Below are positions 39,078 to 47,752 of a stretch of DNA of 64,000 bases, one piece after another; position 1 is the stretch's first letter; each line of letters starts with the position of its first letter. A model generated the notes under the pieces. It worked only from the letters and a program-made list of their open reading frames with translations. It was not told where the DNA came from and did no database searches. The position numbers and the translations under genes were made by a program. This stretch comes from Mycobacterium heidelbergense (GTDB lineage Bacteria > Actinomycetota > Actinomycetes > Mycobacteriales > Mycobacteriaceae): positions 2,170,001 to 2,234,000 of the forward strand of contig NZ_AP022615.1 of NCBI RefSeq assembly GCF_010730745.1. The letters are read 5' to 3'.

Positions 39078-39418
39078 CTGTGTTGGCGCGGGCGCGCGGG
39101 GCAAGCGGCAACGCGGGTAAGGCCGCCGCGCGCGCACTGGTTTTCCTGATCCAGCTGTATCGGCACATGGTGTCGCCATTGCGCCCGGCGACGTGCCGCT
39201 TCGTTCCAACCTGTAGCCAGTATGCCGTCGACGCGCTCACCGAGTACGGCTTGGTTCGGGGCGGCTGGTTGTCCGCCGCCAGGCTCGCCAGGTGCGGGCC
39301 GTGGCATCGGGGAGGATGGGATCCGATACCGGATCGACAAGAGCGCCGGGTGAATGTCGGCGCCGAGGACGCGCGGAGCGCCGCGGCGCAGCAACGGGAG
39401 TGTGAGACTTTTGTTTGA
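39074..39418 (+). CDS. yidD: Membrane protein insertion efficiency factor YidD
   Basis: A 114-residue protein with the family signature YRHMVSPLRPATCRFVPTCS followed by YAVDALTEYG and GGWDPIP. YidD sits at the inner face of the membrane and helps YidC-dependent insertion. GTG at 39074 overlaps the rnpA stop; the last 17 bases overlap yidC if the latter starts at 39402. Confidence 0.94.
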   Translation: MTVLARARGASGNAGKAAARALVFLIQLYRHMVSPLRPATCRFVPTCSQYAVDALTEYGLVRGGWLSAARLARCGPWHRGGWDPIPDRQERRVNVGAEDARSAAAQQRECETFV

Positions 39419-40523
39419 TTTCTTCAGCCTCGACATCATCTACTACCCGGTGTCGTGGATCATGTGGGTTTGGTACAAGCTGTTCGCCTCCGTGCTGGGC
39501 CCGTCCAGCTTTTTCGCGTGGGCCCTCGCGGTGATGTTCCTGGTGTTCACCCTGCGGGCGCTGCTCTACAAGCCGTTCGTGCGCCAGATCCGCACCACCC
39601 GCCAGATGCAGGAACTGCAACCGCAGATCAAGGCGCTGCAAAAGAAGTACGGCAAGGACCGGCAGCGCATGGCGCTCGAGATGCAAAAGCTGCAACGCGA
39701 GCACGGCTTCAATCCGATCCTGGGCTGCCTGCCGATGCTGGCGCAGATCCCGGTGTTCCTCGGGCTGTATCACGTGTTGCGGTCGTTCAACCGCACGACC
39801 GGAGGGTTCGGTCAGCCGCACCTGTCGGTGATCCAAAACCGGATGACGGGGAACTACGTCTTCACCCCGGCGGACGTCGGTCACTTCCTGGACGCCAACC
39901 TCTTCGGTGCGCCGATCGGCGCGTTCATGACCCAGCGGTCGGGGTTGGATGCCTTCACCGACTTCAGCCGTCCCGCGGTGATCGCGGTCGGCGCTCCGGT
40001 GATGATCCTGGCCGGTGTCGCCACCTACTTCAACAGCCGCGCGTCGGTGGCCCGGCAGAGCGCGGAGGCGGCGGCCAATCCGCAGACCGCGATGATGAAC
40101 AAGCTGGCGCTGTACGTGTTTCCGCTCGGTGTGGTGGTCGGTGGCCCGTTCCTTCCGCTCGCGATCATCCTGTACTGGTTCTCGAACAACATCTGGACGT
40201 TCGGACAGCAGCACCACGTGTTCGGGATGATCGAAAAAGAGGACGAGGCCAAGAGACAGGAAGCGATCGAGCGCCGCGCCGCGAACGCGCCGGCGCCCGG
40301 GGCCAAGCCGAAGCGCAACCCCAAGGCGACGCCCGCGGGTGGGAACGGTTTACCGACGACGCCCGGTTCGTCGGAGACGGACTCCGACGGATCGGACGGC
40401 GAGGGGGCGGGGGCAAAGGCCGGAGAGGCTCGACCGGACGAGCCGAACACCGACGGACGCAACGACGCGTCGGGCAGCCGCACCCCGCGGCCGGGGGCGC
40501 GACCGAAGCGGCGCAAACGCTGA
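39402..40523 (+). CDS. yidC: Membrane protein insertase YidC
   Basis: A 373-residue polytopic insertase (Oxa1/YidC). Conserved segments: FFSLDIIYYPVSWIMW, LYKPFVRQIRTTRQMQELQP, HGFNPILGCLPMLAQIPVFL, FPLGVVVGGPFLPLAIILYW. The C-terminal about 90 residues are a basic, Pro/Ala-rich tail (PRPGARPKRRKR) that likely touches ribosomes. The GTG at 39402 is only one base after GGGAG, so the TTG at 39411 may be the true start; either leaves the protein essentially unchanged. Confidence 0.95.
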   Translation: MRLLFDFFSLDIIYYPVSWIMWVWYKLFASVLGPSSFFAWALAVMFLVFTLRALLYKPFVRQIRTTRQMQELQPQIKALQKKYGKDRQRMALEMQKLQREHGFNPILGCLPMLAQIPVFLGLYHVLRSFNRTTGGFGQPHLSVIQNRMTGNYVFTPADVGHFLDANLFGAPIGAFMTQRSGLDAFTDFSRPAVIAVGAPVMILAGVATYFNSRASVARQSAEAAANPQTAMMNKLALYVFPLGVVVGGPFLPLAIILYWFSNNIWTFGQQHHVFGMIEKEDEAKRQEAIERRAANAPAPGAKPKRNPKATPAGGNGLPTTPGSSETDSDGSDGEGAGAKAGEARPDEPNTDGRNDASGSRTPRPGARPKRRKR

Positions 40524-40603
40524 CAGGGTGCCGTAGCTTTACGGGCTCGCTTCGGGCGAGTGAGGACGGACAGGGACCCGTGGATGAGGGAGAAGAGAAA
40601 GAC

Positions 40604-41179
40604 ATGACAGACGCCGACACCACCACCGAACGCGACGTTGACGCGGAACCGTCGGTCGAGGACGTCGCCGAGGAGGCGACGACGCCGGACGCCGGCGGCG
40701 AGGAACCCGAGGATGCGGAGGAGCAGTTGGTCGCCGAGGGGGAGATCGCCGGCGACTATCTCGAGGAGCTGTTGGACCTGTTGGACTTCGACGGCGACAT
40801 CGATCTGGACGTCGAGGGGGACCGCGCCGTCGTGAGCATCGACGGCAGCGACGACCTGAACAAGTTGGTCGGGCGCGGAGGCGAAGTGCTCGATGCCCTG
40901 CAGGAGCTCACCCGGCTGGCGGTGCACCAGAAGACCGGTGCGCGGAGCCGGTTGATGCTCGACATCGCGAGCTGGCGGCGCCGGCGGCGCGAAGAACTGG
41001 CGGCGCTCGGCGACAAGGTGGCGCGGCGGGTGCTGAACACCGGCGAGCGCGAAGAGCTCTCGCCGATGACGCCGTTCGAGCGGAAGATCGTCCACGACGC
41101 CGTCGCGGCGGTGCCGGGGGTGCACAGCGAAAGCGAGGGAGTCGAGCCGTCGCGGCGAGTCGTGGTCCTGCTCGACTAG
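40604..41179 (+). CDS. jag: KH-R3H RNA-binding protein Jag (SpoIIIJ-associated type, KhpB)
   Basis: A 191-residue protein with an acidic N-terminus (about 1-50), a KH domain carrying LVGRGGEVLDALQELTRLA (GxxG loop), and a C-terminal R3H domain (MTPFERKIVHDAVA). It binds RNA and in Gram-positive bacteria affects cell elongation as a kinase target. ATG at 40604 with GAGAAAG upstream; an in-frame GTG at 40580 is an alternative. Matches Rv3920c. Confidence 0.93.
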   Translation: MTDADTTTERDVDAEPSVEDVAEEATTPDAGGEEPEDAEEQLVAEGEIAGDYLEELLDLLDFDGDIDLDVEGDRAVVSIDGSDDLNKLVGRGGEVLDALQELTRLAVHQKTGARSRLMLDIASWRRRRREELAALGDKVARRVLNTGEREELSPMTPFERKIVHDAVAAVPGVHSESEGVEPSRRVVVLLD

Positions 41180-41231
41180 CGGGGCCGAGTCACAGCCGTG
41201 TAATTCGACGCCGAGGCCACAGGGATCGGGG

Positions 41232-41993
41232 ATGTTTCACGTGAAACAAGACGAGGCGATGTTTCACGTGAAACCGACCGACCGCGAACGACCGGGGGAG
41301 CGGGACGCCCCCGTCGAGCCCGGGCGCGCGGACGAGGCCGCCGCCGCGATTTTCGGGCCGCGGCTCGACATCGCGCGACGGTACGCCGAACTCCTGGCGG
41401 GCGCCGGCGTGGAACGGGGACTCCTCGGGCCGCGGGAGGCGGACCGCCTGTGGGAGCGCCATCTGCTGAACAGCGCGGCCGTGGGCGAGCTCCTCGAGCG
41501 GGGGGAGCGGGTGATCGACATCGGCAGCGGCGCCGGGTTGCCGGGGATACCGTTGGCGATCGCGCGGCCGGATCTGGAGATGGTGCTTCTCGAACCGCTG
41601 CTGCGCCGAAGCGAGTTTCTCGCCGAGGTCGTTGCCGAACTGGGGCTGGCGGCCGAGGTGGTGCGCGGCCGTGCGGAGGAACGGTGGGTGCGGGAGCGGT
41701 TCGGCGTCGCCGACGCCGTGGTGTCGCGAGCGGTCGCGGCGCTGGACAAGCTGACGAAGTGGAGTATGCCGTTGCTACGGCCGGGCGGACGAATGCTCGC
41801 GATCAAGGGAGAGCGCGCTCCCGAGGAAGTGGAAGCGCACCGGCGTGTGATGGCGGCGTCGGGCGCGGTTGATGTCAGGGTGGTGACATGTGGCGCGAAC
41901 TATTTGCGTCCGCCCGCAACCGTGGTGTTAGCGCGGCGCGGCAAGCAGGCGCGCCGGCCGTCGGCACGCATGACAGACAGGGGGACCCGGTGA
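41232..41993 (+). CDS. rsmG: 16S rRNA (guanine-N7) methyltransferase RsmG
   Basis: A 253-residue methyltransferase that modifies G527 of 16S rRNA; loss gives low-level streptomycin resistance in mycobacteria. The AdoMet motif is VIDIGSGAGLPGIPLAI, with VSRAVAALDKLTKW and MLAIKGERA further on. The first 14 codons are made of two parS sites (MFHVKQ, MFHVKP); Rv3919c is 224 aa and lacks such a long extension, so the ATG at 41259 or a later codon could be used. Its stop overlaps the GTG of parA. Confidence 0.93.
   Translation: MFHVKQDEAMFHVKPTDRERPGERDAPVEPGRADEAAAAIFGPRLDIARRYAELLAGAGVERGLLGPREADRLWERHLLNSAAVGELLERGERVIDIGSGAGLPGIPLAIARPDLEMVLLEPLLRRSEFLAEVVAELGLAAEVVRGRAEERWVRERFGVADAVVSRAVAALDKLTKWSMPLLRPGGRMLAIKGERAPEEVEAHRRVMAASGAVDVRVVTCGANYLRPPATVVLARRGKQARRPSARMTDRGTR
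41233..41248. other. parS: parS site 1
   Basis: TGTTTCACGTGAAACA, a perfect 16-bp palindrome identical to the bacterial parS consensus. It is bound by ParB, encoded 1.7 kb away. Confidence 0.96.
41260..41275. other. parS: parS site 2
   Basis: TGTTTCACGTGAAACC, 15 of 16 matches to consensus, 11 bp after site 1, also inside the reading frame of rsmG. Confidence 0.92.
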
Positions 41994-42946
41994 GTTCTCC
42001 GCAAGACCGGTCCGCGGCGGCCCCTCCCGCGCCGCCGGCGGCGGCGCCCGAGGGCGGGGTGTTAGGAGATGTTTCACGTGAAACATCGGCTGACTTCGAC
42101 ACCCCGATCGGCGCCGCGGCCGAGCGGGCGATGCGGGTCCTACACACCACCTATCCGCCGTTGCGCCGGCCCGGCCACCGCCGGGTCTTCACCGTGGCAA
42201 ACCAAAAGGGCGGCGTCGGTAAGACCACCACCGCCGTCAACCTCGCCGCCGCGCTGGCGGTGCAGGGACTCAAGACCCTCGTCATCGACCTCGACCCACA
42301 GGGCAACGCGAGCACGGCGCTGGGCATCCACGACCGGCAAGCGGGCACGCCGTCGTCGTACGAGGTGCTCATCGGCGAGGTTTCGTTGCGGGACGCGCTG
42401 CGTCCCAGCCCGCACAGCTCGCGGCTGTTCTGCGTGCCGGCGACCATCGACCTGGCGGGCGCCGAGATCGAATTGGTCAGCATGGTGGCGCGCGAAAACC
42501 GACTCCGCACCGCCCTGGCCGGGCTCGACAACTTCGACTTCGATTACGTCTTCGTCGACTGCCCGCCGTCGCTCGGGCTGCTGACCATCAACGCGCTCGT
42601 CGCCGCCCCGGAGGTGATGATCCCGATCCAGTGCGAGTACTACGCGCTCGAGGGTGTGTCACAGCTGATGCGCAACATCGAGATGGTGAAGGCGCACCTG
42701 AATCCTCAGCTCGAGGTGACCACCGTGGTCCTCACGATGTACGACGGCCGGACCAAGCTCGCCGACCAGGTGGCCGAAGAGGTGCGCCGCTACTTCGGAA
42801 CCAAGGTGTTGCGCACGGTGATTCCGCGCAGCGTCAAGGTGTCCGAGGCTCCCGGCTACAGCATGACGATCATCGATTACGACCCCGGTTCGCGCGGGGC
42901 CATGAGCTATCTCGATGCGAGTCGCGAACTCGCGCAGCGTGATTGA
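41990..42946 (+). CDS. parA: Chromosome partitioning ATPase ParA
   Basis: A 318-residue Walker-type ATPase that pulls ParB-parS complexes and, in mycobacteria, also contacts Wag31 at the poles. A disordered N-terminal region (about 1-55, with GDVSRETSADFDTPIG) precedes the deviant Walker A NQKGGVGKTTTAVNLAAALA, Walker A' VIDLDPQGNAST and Walker B FVDCPPSLG. The GTG at 41990 overlaps the rsmG stop; an in-frame upstream ATG at 41888 is rsmG sequence in another frame. A parS site lies inside the gene. Confidence 0.96.
   Translation: MSSPQDRSAAAPPAPPAAAPEGGVLGDVSRETSADFDTPIGAAAERAMRVLHTTYPPLRRPGHRRVFTVANQKGGVGKTTTAVNLAAALAVQGLKTLVIDLDPQGNASTALGIHDRQAGTPSSYEVLIGEVSLRDALRPSPHSSRLFCVPATIDLAGAEIELVSMVARENRLRTALAGLDNFDFDYVFVDCPPSLGLLTINALVAAPEVMIPIQCEYYALEGVSQLMRNIEMVKAHLNPQLEVTTVVLTMYDGRTKLADQVAEEVRRYFGTKVLRTVIPRSVKVSEAPGYSMTIIDYDPGSRGAMSYLDASRELAQRD
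42070..42085. other. parS: parS site 3, inside parA
   Basis: A perfect TGTTTCACGTGAAACA, read by parA as part of DVSRET. This same peptide is present in M. tuberculosis ParA, so the site is conserved through the coding sequence. Confidence 0.96.
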
Positions 42947-42970
42947 CCATCATCCGTGAAGGGAACGAGC

Positions 42971-43954
42971 ATGACGCAGCCGTTACGCAAGAAGGGCGGC
43001 CTCGGCCGGGGCCTGGCTTCGCTGATCCCGACCGGGCCGGCGGACAGCGATTCCGGGCCGGCGACGCTGGGCCCGCGGATGGGGGATGCGGCCGCCGACG
43101 TCCTGATCGGGGGGCCGGCGCCCGGCACCGCCGCGGTGGGCGCGGTCTATCGCGAGATCGCGCCGGCGGACATCGAGCGCAATCCGCGCCAGCCGCGGCA
43201 GGTGTTCGACGAGGAGGCCCTGTCCGAGCTGGTGCACTCCATTCGCGAGTTCGGGCTGCTGCAACCGATCGTCGTCCGCGCGGTCACCGGATCGCAGAGC
43301 GGCGCGCGGTACCAGATCGTGATGGGGGAGCGGCGGTGGCGCGCCGCCCAAGTGGCCGGGCTGGCCACCATCCCGGCCATCGTCCGCGAGACCGGCGATG
43401 ACAACCTGCTCCGCGACGCCTTGCTCGAAAACATCCACCGGGTACAGCTGAATCCGTTGGAGGAGGCGGCGGCTTACCAGCAGCTGCTCGACGAATTCGA
43501 CGTCACCCACGACGAACTGGCGTCCCGCATCGGCCGGTCGCGGCCGCTGATCACCAACATGATCCGGTTGTTGAAGCTGCCGATCGCCGTACAGCGACGG
43601 GTGGCGGCGGGCGTCCTGTCCGCCGGGCATGCCCGAGCGCTGCTGGCCCTGGAGGCAGGCCCGGACGCGCAGGAGGAGCTGGCCGGCCGGATCGTCGCGG
43701 AGGGCCTGTCGGTGCGAGCCACCGAGGAGGCGGTCACCCTGGCCAACCGGGGGGACGCGCCCACCCCGGCACCCCCACGGCGCAAGCCGATCCAGATGCC
43801 CGGCCTTCAGGACGTTGCTGAGCGGCTGTCGAACACCTTCGATACGCGGGTGTCGGTCAGCCTCGGCAAACGCAAGGGGAGGATCGTGGTGGAGTTCGGC
43901 TCGGTCGAGGATCTCCGGCGGATCGTCGACATGATGACGCCGCCGAAGGCATGA
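42971..43954 (+). CDS. parB: Chromosome partitioning protein ParB
   Basis: A 327-residue CTP-dependent DNA clamp that loads at parS. N-terminal ParA-stimulating motif (GGLGRGLASLIP), CTPase region (NPRQPRQVFDEEALSELVHS; GERRWRAAQ; ENIHRVQLNPLEEA), HTH (SRIGRSRPLITNMIRLLKLP) and C-terminal dimer domain. ATG at 42971 with AAGGGA upstream; a GTG at 42956 is less likely. 24 nt behind parA. Confidence 0.96.
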   Translation: MTQPLRKKGGLGRGLASLIPTGPADSDSGPATLGPRMGDAAADVLIGGPAPGTAAVGAVYREIAPADIERNPRQPRQVFDEEALSELVHSIREFGLLQPIVVRAVTGSQSGARYQIVMGERRWRAAQVAGLATIPAIVRETGDDNLLRDALLENIHRVQLNPLEEAAAYQQLLDEFDVTHDELASRIGRSRPLITNMIRLLKLPIAVQRRVAAGVLSAGHARALLALEAGPDAQEELAGRIVAEGLSVRATEEAVTLANRGDAPTPAPPRRKPIQMPGLQDVAERLSNTFDTRVSVSLGKRKGRIVVEFGSVEDLRRIVDMMTPPKA

Positions 43955-44220
43955 CCGTTCATACCATGTAATTACGTCACTGTGACACCCCGCCGGTTCC
44001 GCGGGCATGACCGGCCGGCTCGAACACCGCATTATCCCGGAATGACCATGTGCCCCAAGCTATTTCGATATTCCGTCGGTCGCCGGCCCGGTGCGCGAGC
44101 CGTTTCGCCGGGCCGGCCCGAGTGACGGGATAGACACTGTTCCGATGGCCACAAACTCTCCTATCCTGGAGTGGTTGCTGGTGCAATCGGCTGCAGTACC
44201 GCACGGAAGCCAGGAGGCTA

Positions 44221-44976
44221 GTGTCTGCTCGAATCACGCCGCTACGGCTCGAGGCTTTCGAGCAGCTTCCCAAGCACGCACGACGCTGCGTGTTTTGGGA
44301 GGTCGACCCCGCGACCCTCGGCAACCAGGACCACCTCGCCGACCCCGAATTCGAAAAAGAGGCCTGGCTGTCGATGGTGATGCTGGAGTGGGGCTCCTGC
44401 GGTCAGGTGGCGACCGCGGTCCCGGACGACGAACGCGGCCACAGCGAGCCGCCGTGCCTGGGGTATGTCCTCTACGCGCCGCCGCGGGCGGTTCCGCGGG
44501 CGCAGCGGTTTCCCACCGCGCCGGTGTCCGCCGACGCGGTTCTGCTGACGTCGATGAATATCGAGCCGGGGCAGGACACCGACGATCTGCCGCACGGGCT
44601 CATCGCCCGGGTAATCGACGAGCTGGTCCGGCGCGGGGTGCGGGCGTTGGAGGCTTTCGGCCGCACCCCGGCGGCGTCCGGGCTGCAGGATCCGCAGGCG
44701 GTGGACCCCGACGTCCGGCCGGTGTTGGAGTCGCTCGGCGACTGCTCGGTGGACCACTGCATCATCGACGCGGAATTTTTGAAGGACGTGGGTTTCGTTG
44801 TGGTGGCGCCCCATACGTACTTCCCGCGGCTGCGGCTGGAGCTCGACAAGGGTCTCGGCTGGAAAGCCGAAGTCGAGGCGGCGCTCGAACGCCTGCTGGC
44901 CAACGCCCAGCTACAACAGCCGGTGGGGGCCGGGTCCGCGGCGGGCAACACGTTAAAGGCCGCCGAAAGCGGTTAG
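44221..44976 (+). CDS. Conserved protein, possibly GNAT-like (Rv3916c-like)
   Basis: A 251-residue cytoplasmic protein starting at GTG 44221 behind a strong AGGAGG. Sequence landmarks: HARRCVFWEVDP, EKEAWLSMVMLEWGSCGQVA, GYVLYAPP, VLLTSMNIEPGQ, GVRALEAFGR and FLKDVGFVVVAPHTYFPRLR. The alternation of strands and a C-terminal GF-VV-P-TYFPR stretch recalls GNAT acyltransferases, but no acetyl-CoA loop is certain. Rv3916c is the homologue by position. The last 4 bases overlap the end of convergent cwlM. Confidence 0.88.
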   Translation: MSARITPLRLEAFEQLPKHARRCVFWEVDPATLGNQDHLADPEFEKEAWLSMVMLEWGSCGQVATAVPDDERGHSEPPCLGYVLYAPPRAVPRAQRFPTAPVSADAVLLTSMNIEPGQDTDDLPHGLIARVIDELVRRGVRALEAFGRTPAASGLQDPQAVDPDVRPVLESLGDCSVDHCIIDAEFLKDVGFVVVAPHTYFPRLRLELDKGLGWKAEVEAALERLLANAQLQQPVGAGSAAGNTLKAAESG

Positions 44977-46193
44977 GAACCGCCCAGCCTGCTCGCCCGT
45001 TCGACCGACAATTCGTGAGCCAACAGCTCGGCGAAGGTGAATGTGCCGGTGGGCCGGTCGTTTTTCCCCAGCAGATACAGCCGCTTGACCGCGGCGAGAA
45101 CGCCTTCGGCGATGGCATCTCGAGTCTGCGTTGAGATCAGCATGGCGCGGTCGCGGGGATTGGTGATGTAGCCGACGTCGACCTGAACGGTCGGCATCCG
45201 GGTCAGCCGCAGCAGATCCCACGTCCGGCCATGCGTCCGGCAATCGCGTAAACCGGTGCGGGCCACCACTTCTCGTTGAATGAAGTCGGCAAGATTGCGT
45301 CCGATGGTGGAGACCGAGCCGTGCGAGTTTCCGAAGTGGAAGGAGGCCACGCCGTTGGCCGAAGGCCTGGTCTGGGATTCGCAGCGCAGGCTGATCATCA
45401 GGTCCGCGCCGACGTTGTTGGCCGTCGCCGCGCGTTCGGCATCCGAGGGGCTGCGGCTGGTCGGCCGCGACAGGAAGGTTTCCATGCCGATGGCGGTCAT
45501 CCGCCCCTCGAGCCGACTGGCCAAGTCCCACAAGATATCCGCTTCGCTGATCGGTCCGGCCGGACCCTGCGCGATCAAACCGTGGTCCGCGCCGCCGCGG
45601 CCCGGATCGATGATGATGCGCTTGCCTGACAGCTTGGGGCCCGACCGGCGGACCAGCTCTTCCTCACGGATGGCGTGCGGAGAGCCGCCGGTGACTCGCG
45701 AACTCAGAAAGTACAAGGAGCGCAACGTTTCCGGGCCGCAGATGCCATCGGCGGCCAGCCCGTACTCGCGTTGGTACGACATCAACGCGTTGTGGGTCTG
45801 CAGGCCGAAGTAGCCGTCGACCAGGCCGGTGTAGAAGCCGAGATCCTGGAGCCGCGCCTGAAGCGTGGCCACGTCGTCGCCATACAGCGGTGCGCCGAAC
45901 TGGTGATACAGCGTGCGGGCCCCGAGCCGATACGAGGCCTCCTTCAACGCGCGATAGGTGGCCTCGCCGACAACACCGTCCACGAGCAGGCCGCGGTTCT
46001 GCTGGAAAGCGCGCACCGCCTGGTCGAGTTCGGCGTCGAAGACCTCGAGGGCCACATGCCGGCCGGTGGTCAGGTCTTCGTCGGGATTGTCCAGCAGCCC
46101 TAGCGCTGCCAGCGTGGCCCGGATTTCGGTCACAGCAGCGCTGCGGTCGCCATAACGCAGCGCGCCGCCGTCTTCACGGCGCGGACTCGACAT
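44973..46193 (-). CDS. cwlM: CwlM, amidase-like regulator of peptidoglycan synthesis
   Basis: A 406-residue protein, same length as Rv3915. Two peptidoglycan-binding domains (VRAFQQNRGLLVDGVVG; LGFYTGLVDGYFG) precede an amidase_3-type domain. The usual zinc-binding DPGHGG is DPGRGG here, so a metal ligand is replaced; in mycobacteria CwlM is a cytoplasmic PknB target that stimulates MurA rather than an exported hydrolase, and there is no signal peptide. ATG at 46193 has GGAGGG 8 nt upstream. Confidence 0.95.
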   Translation of the reverse strand: MSSPRREDGGALRYGDRSAAVTEIRATLAALGLLDNPDEDLTTGRHVALEVFDAELDQAVRAFQQNRGLLVDGVVGEATYRALKEASYRLGARTLYHQFGAPLYGDDVATLQARLQDLGFYTGLVDGYFGLQTHNALMSYQREYGLAADGICGPETLRSLYFLSSRVTGGSPHAIREEELVRRSGPKLSGKRIIIDPGRGGADHGLIAQGPAGPISEADILWDLASRLEGRMTAIGMETFLSRPTSRSPSDAERAATANNVGADLMISLRCESQTRPSANGVASFHFGNSHGSVSTIGRNLADFIQREVVARTGLRDCRTHGRTWDLLRLTRMPTVQVDVGYITNPRDRAMLISTQTRDAIAEGVLAAVKRLYLLGKNDRPTGTFTFAELLAHELSVERASRLGGS

Positions 46194-46317
46194 ACCAAGG
46201 GCCCTCCGGGACAAGGCTGAATACGGCAACAGCTAGCCGTTATTGTCGCAGACGCTTCTCGGTTTTCGGAAAACCCCAGGCTAAGCGCGGGGCGCGGCGC
46301 GGCGAAGTAGCTGACGG

Positions 46318-46671
46318 TCAGGTGAGGTTCGGAACCGCGTCGGAGAGCTCGCGCAGCAACGCGGCCTTGCCCTTGGCGCCGACGATGCGCTTCACCGGCT
46401 GGCCGTCTTTGAACAAGATCATGGTGGGGATCGAAACCACCTGGAAGTCACGCGCGGTTTCCGGGTTGGCGTCCACGTCCAGCTTGGCGATGGTGAGCTG
46501 GTCGGCGCGCTCGCTGGCGATTTCCTCGAGAACTGGCGCGACCATCTTGCATGGCCCGCACCAGGTTGCCCAAAAGTCAACCAGCACAGGCTTGTTGCTT
46601 GACAAGACGTCCGTCGAAAAAGTTGCGTCGGAGACTTCTACTGTGCTGCTTGCTTTTTCGGCGTCGGTCAT
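46318..46671 (-). CDS. trxC: Thioredoxin
   Basis: A 117-residue thioredoxin with active site WATWCGPCKMVAP and cis-Pro in VVSIPTMILFKDG. It reduces protein disulfides and is recycled by TrxB encoded immediately upstream, whose stop overlaps this ATG by 4 bases. The homologue Rv3914 is named trxC. Confidence 0.97.
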   Translation of the reverse strand: MTDAEKASSTVEVSDATFSTDVLSSNKPVLVDFWATWCGPCKMVAPVLEEIASERADQLTIAKLDVDANPETARDFQVVSIPTMILFKDGQPVKRIVGAKGKAALLRELSDAVPNLT

Positions 46672-47675
46672 CGTGGTGCTCCAATCAATGTGTCGGTACC
46701 TTCAGCGTTTCCCGCGGGCGCGTCTGACGCGTGCTCGGCCAGCCACCGCTCGGCGTCGATGGCCGCGGCGCAGCCACTGCCCGCGGCGGTGACCGCCTGC
46801 CGATAGGTGCGGTCCACCAGGTCGCCGGCCGCGAAAACACCGTCCAGCGAGGTGCTCGTGGTGCGTCCCCGCACGAGTACGTATCCGTCGGGATCGACGT
46901 CGACGACGTCGCGCACCAGCGCGGACCGCGGCTCGTGCCCGATCGCGACGAAAACGCCGGTCACCGAAAGGGTGGATTCTTCGCCAGTCACGGTGTCGCG
47001 CAACCGCAATCCGGTGACCGTCGTGTCGCCCTCGACGGCGACCACGGCCGCGTTGGTGACGAACGCGATCTTGTCGTTGTTGCGGGCGCGGTTGAGCATG
47101 ATCTTCGACGCCCGAAACTCGTCGCGCCGGTGCACCAGCGTCACGCTGCTCGCGAACCGGGTCAGGAAGAGGGCCTCCTCCATCGCGGAGTCGCCGCCGC
47201 CGATGACGGCGATGTCCTGGTCGCGGAAGAAGAACCCGTCGCAGGTGGCACACGAACTCACGCCGCGACCCAGCAACTCCTGTTCGCCGGGGATCTGCAG
47301 GTAGCGCGCCGCGGCGCCCATGGCCAGGATGACGGCCCGGGCCCGATACGTCTCCCCGTCGGCGGTGACGACCGACTTGACCGGTCCGTCCAGGGCCACC
47401 GACTCGATGTCTTCCATCCGCAGGTCCGCGCCGAACCGCAGCGCCTGCTCCCGCATCTCGTCCATCAGCTCCGGGCCGGTGATGCCGTCGCGGAAGCCGG
47501 GGTAGTTCTCCACCTCGGTCGTGGTCATCAACGCGCCCCCGAACGAGGTGCCCTCGAACACCAGCGGGGCCAGCTGGGCGCGGGCCGTGTAGAGCGCCGC
47601 GGTGTACCCGGCGGGACCGGATCCGATGACGATGACGTCGTGGACTTTGTCGTGACTGGAGGTGTCGGCGGTCAT
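46668..47675 (-). CDS. trxB: Thioredoxin reductase
   Basis: A 335-residue FAD enzyme that passes electrons from NADPH to thioredoxin. FAD-binding VIVIGSGPAGYTAALYTARA, redox pair CATC in VSSCATCDGFFF, NADPH-binding IGGGDSAMEEA and the C-terminal FAD motif GVFAAGDLVD are all present. ATG at 47675 (MTADTSSHDKV) is chosen over the longer upstream reading. Homologue Rv3913 (trxB2), essential in M. tuberculosis. Confidence 0.97.
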   Translation of the reverse strand: MTADTSSHDKVHDVIVIGSGPAGYTAALYTARAQLAPLVFEGTSFGGALMTTTEVENYPGFRDGITGPELMDEMREQALRFGADLRMEDIESVALDGPVKSVVTADGETYRARAVILAMGAAARYLQIPGEQELLGRGVSSCATCDGFFFRDQDIAVIGGGDSAMEEALFLTRFASSVTLVHRRDEFRASKIMLNRARNNDKIAFVTNAAVVAVEGDTTVTGLRLRDTVTGEESTLSVTGVFVAIGHEPRSALVRDVVDVDPDGYVLVRGRTTSTSLDGVFAAGDLVDRTYRQAVTAAGSGCAAAIDAERWLAEHASDAPAGNAEGTDTLIGAPR

Positions 47676-47752
47676 GCGGGCCTTTCGGGTGCGAAAGCTA
47701 CGTCTACGAACGCCAGGGTAGGCGGGGGTGTTCCCGGGTGTTGGACACCACA

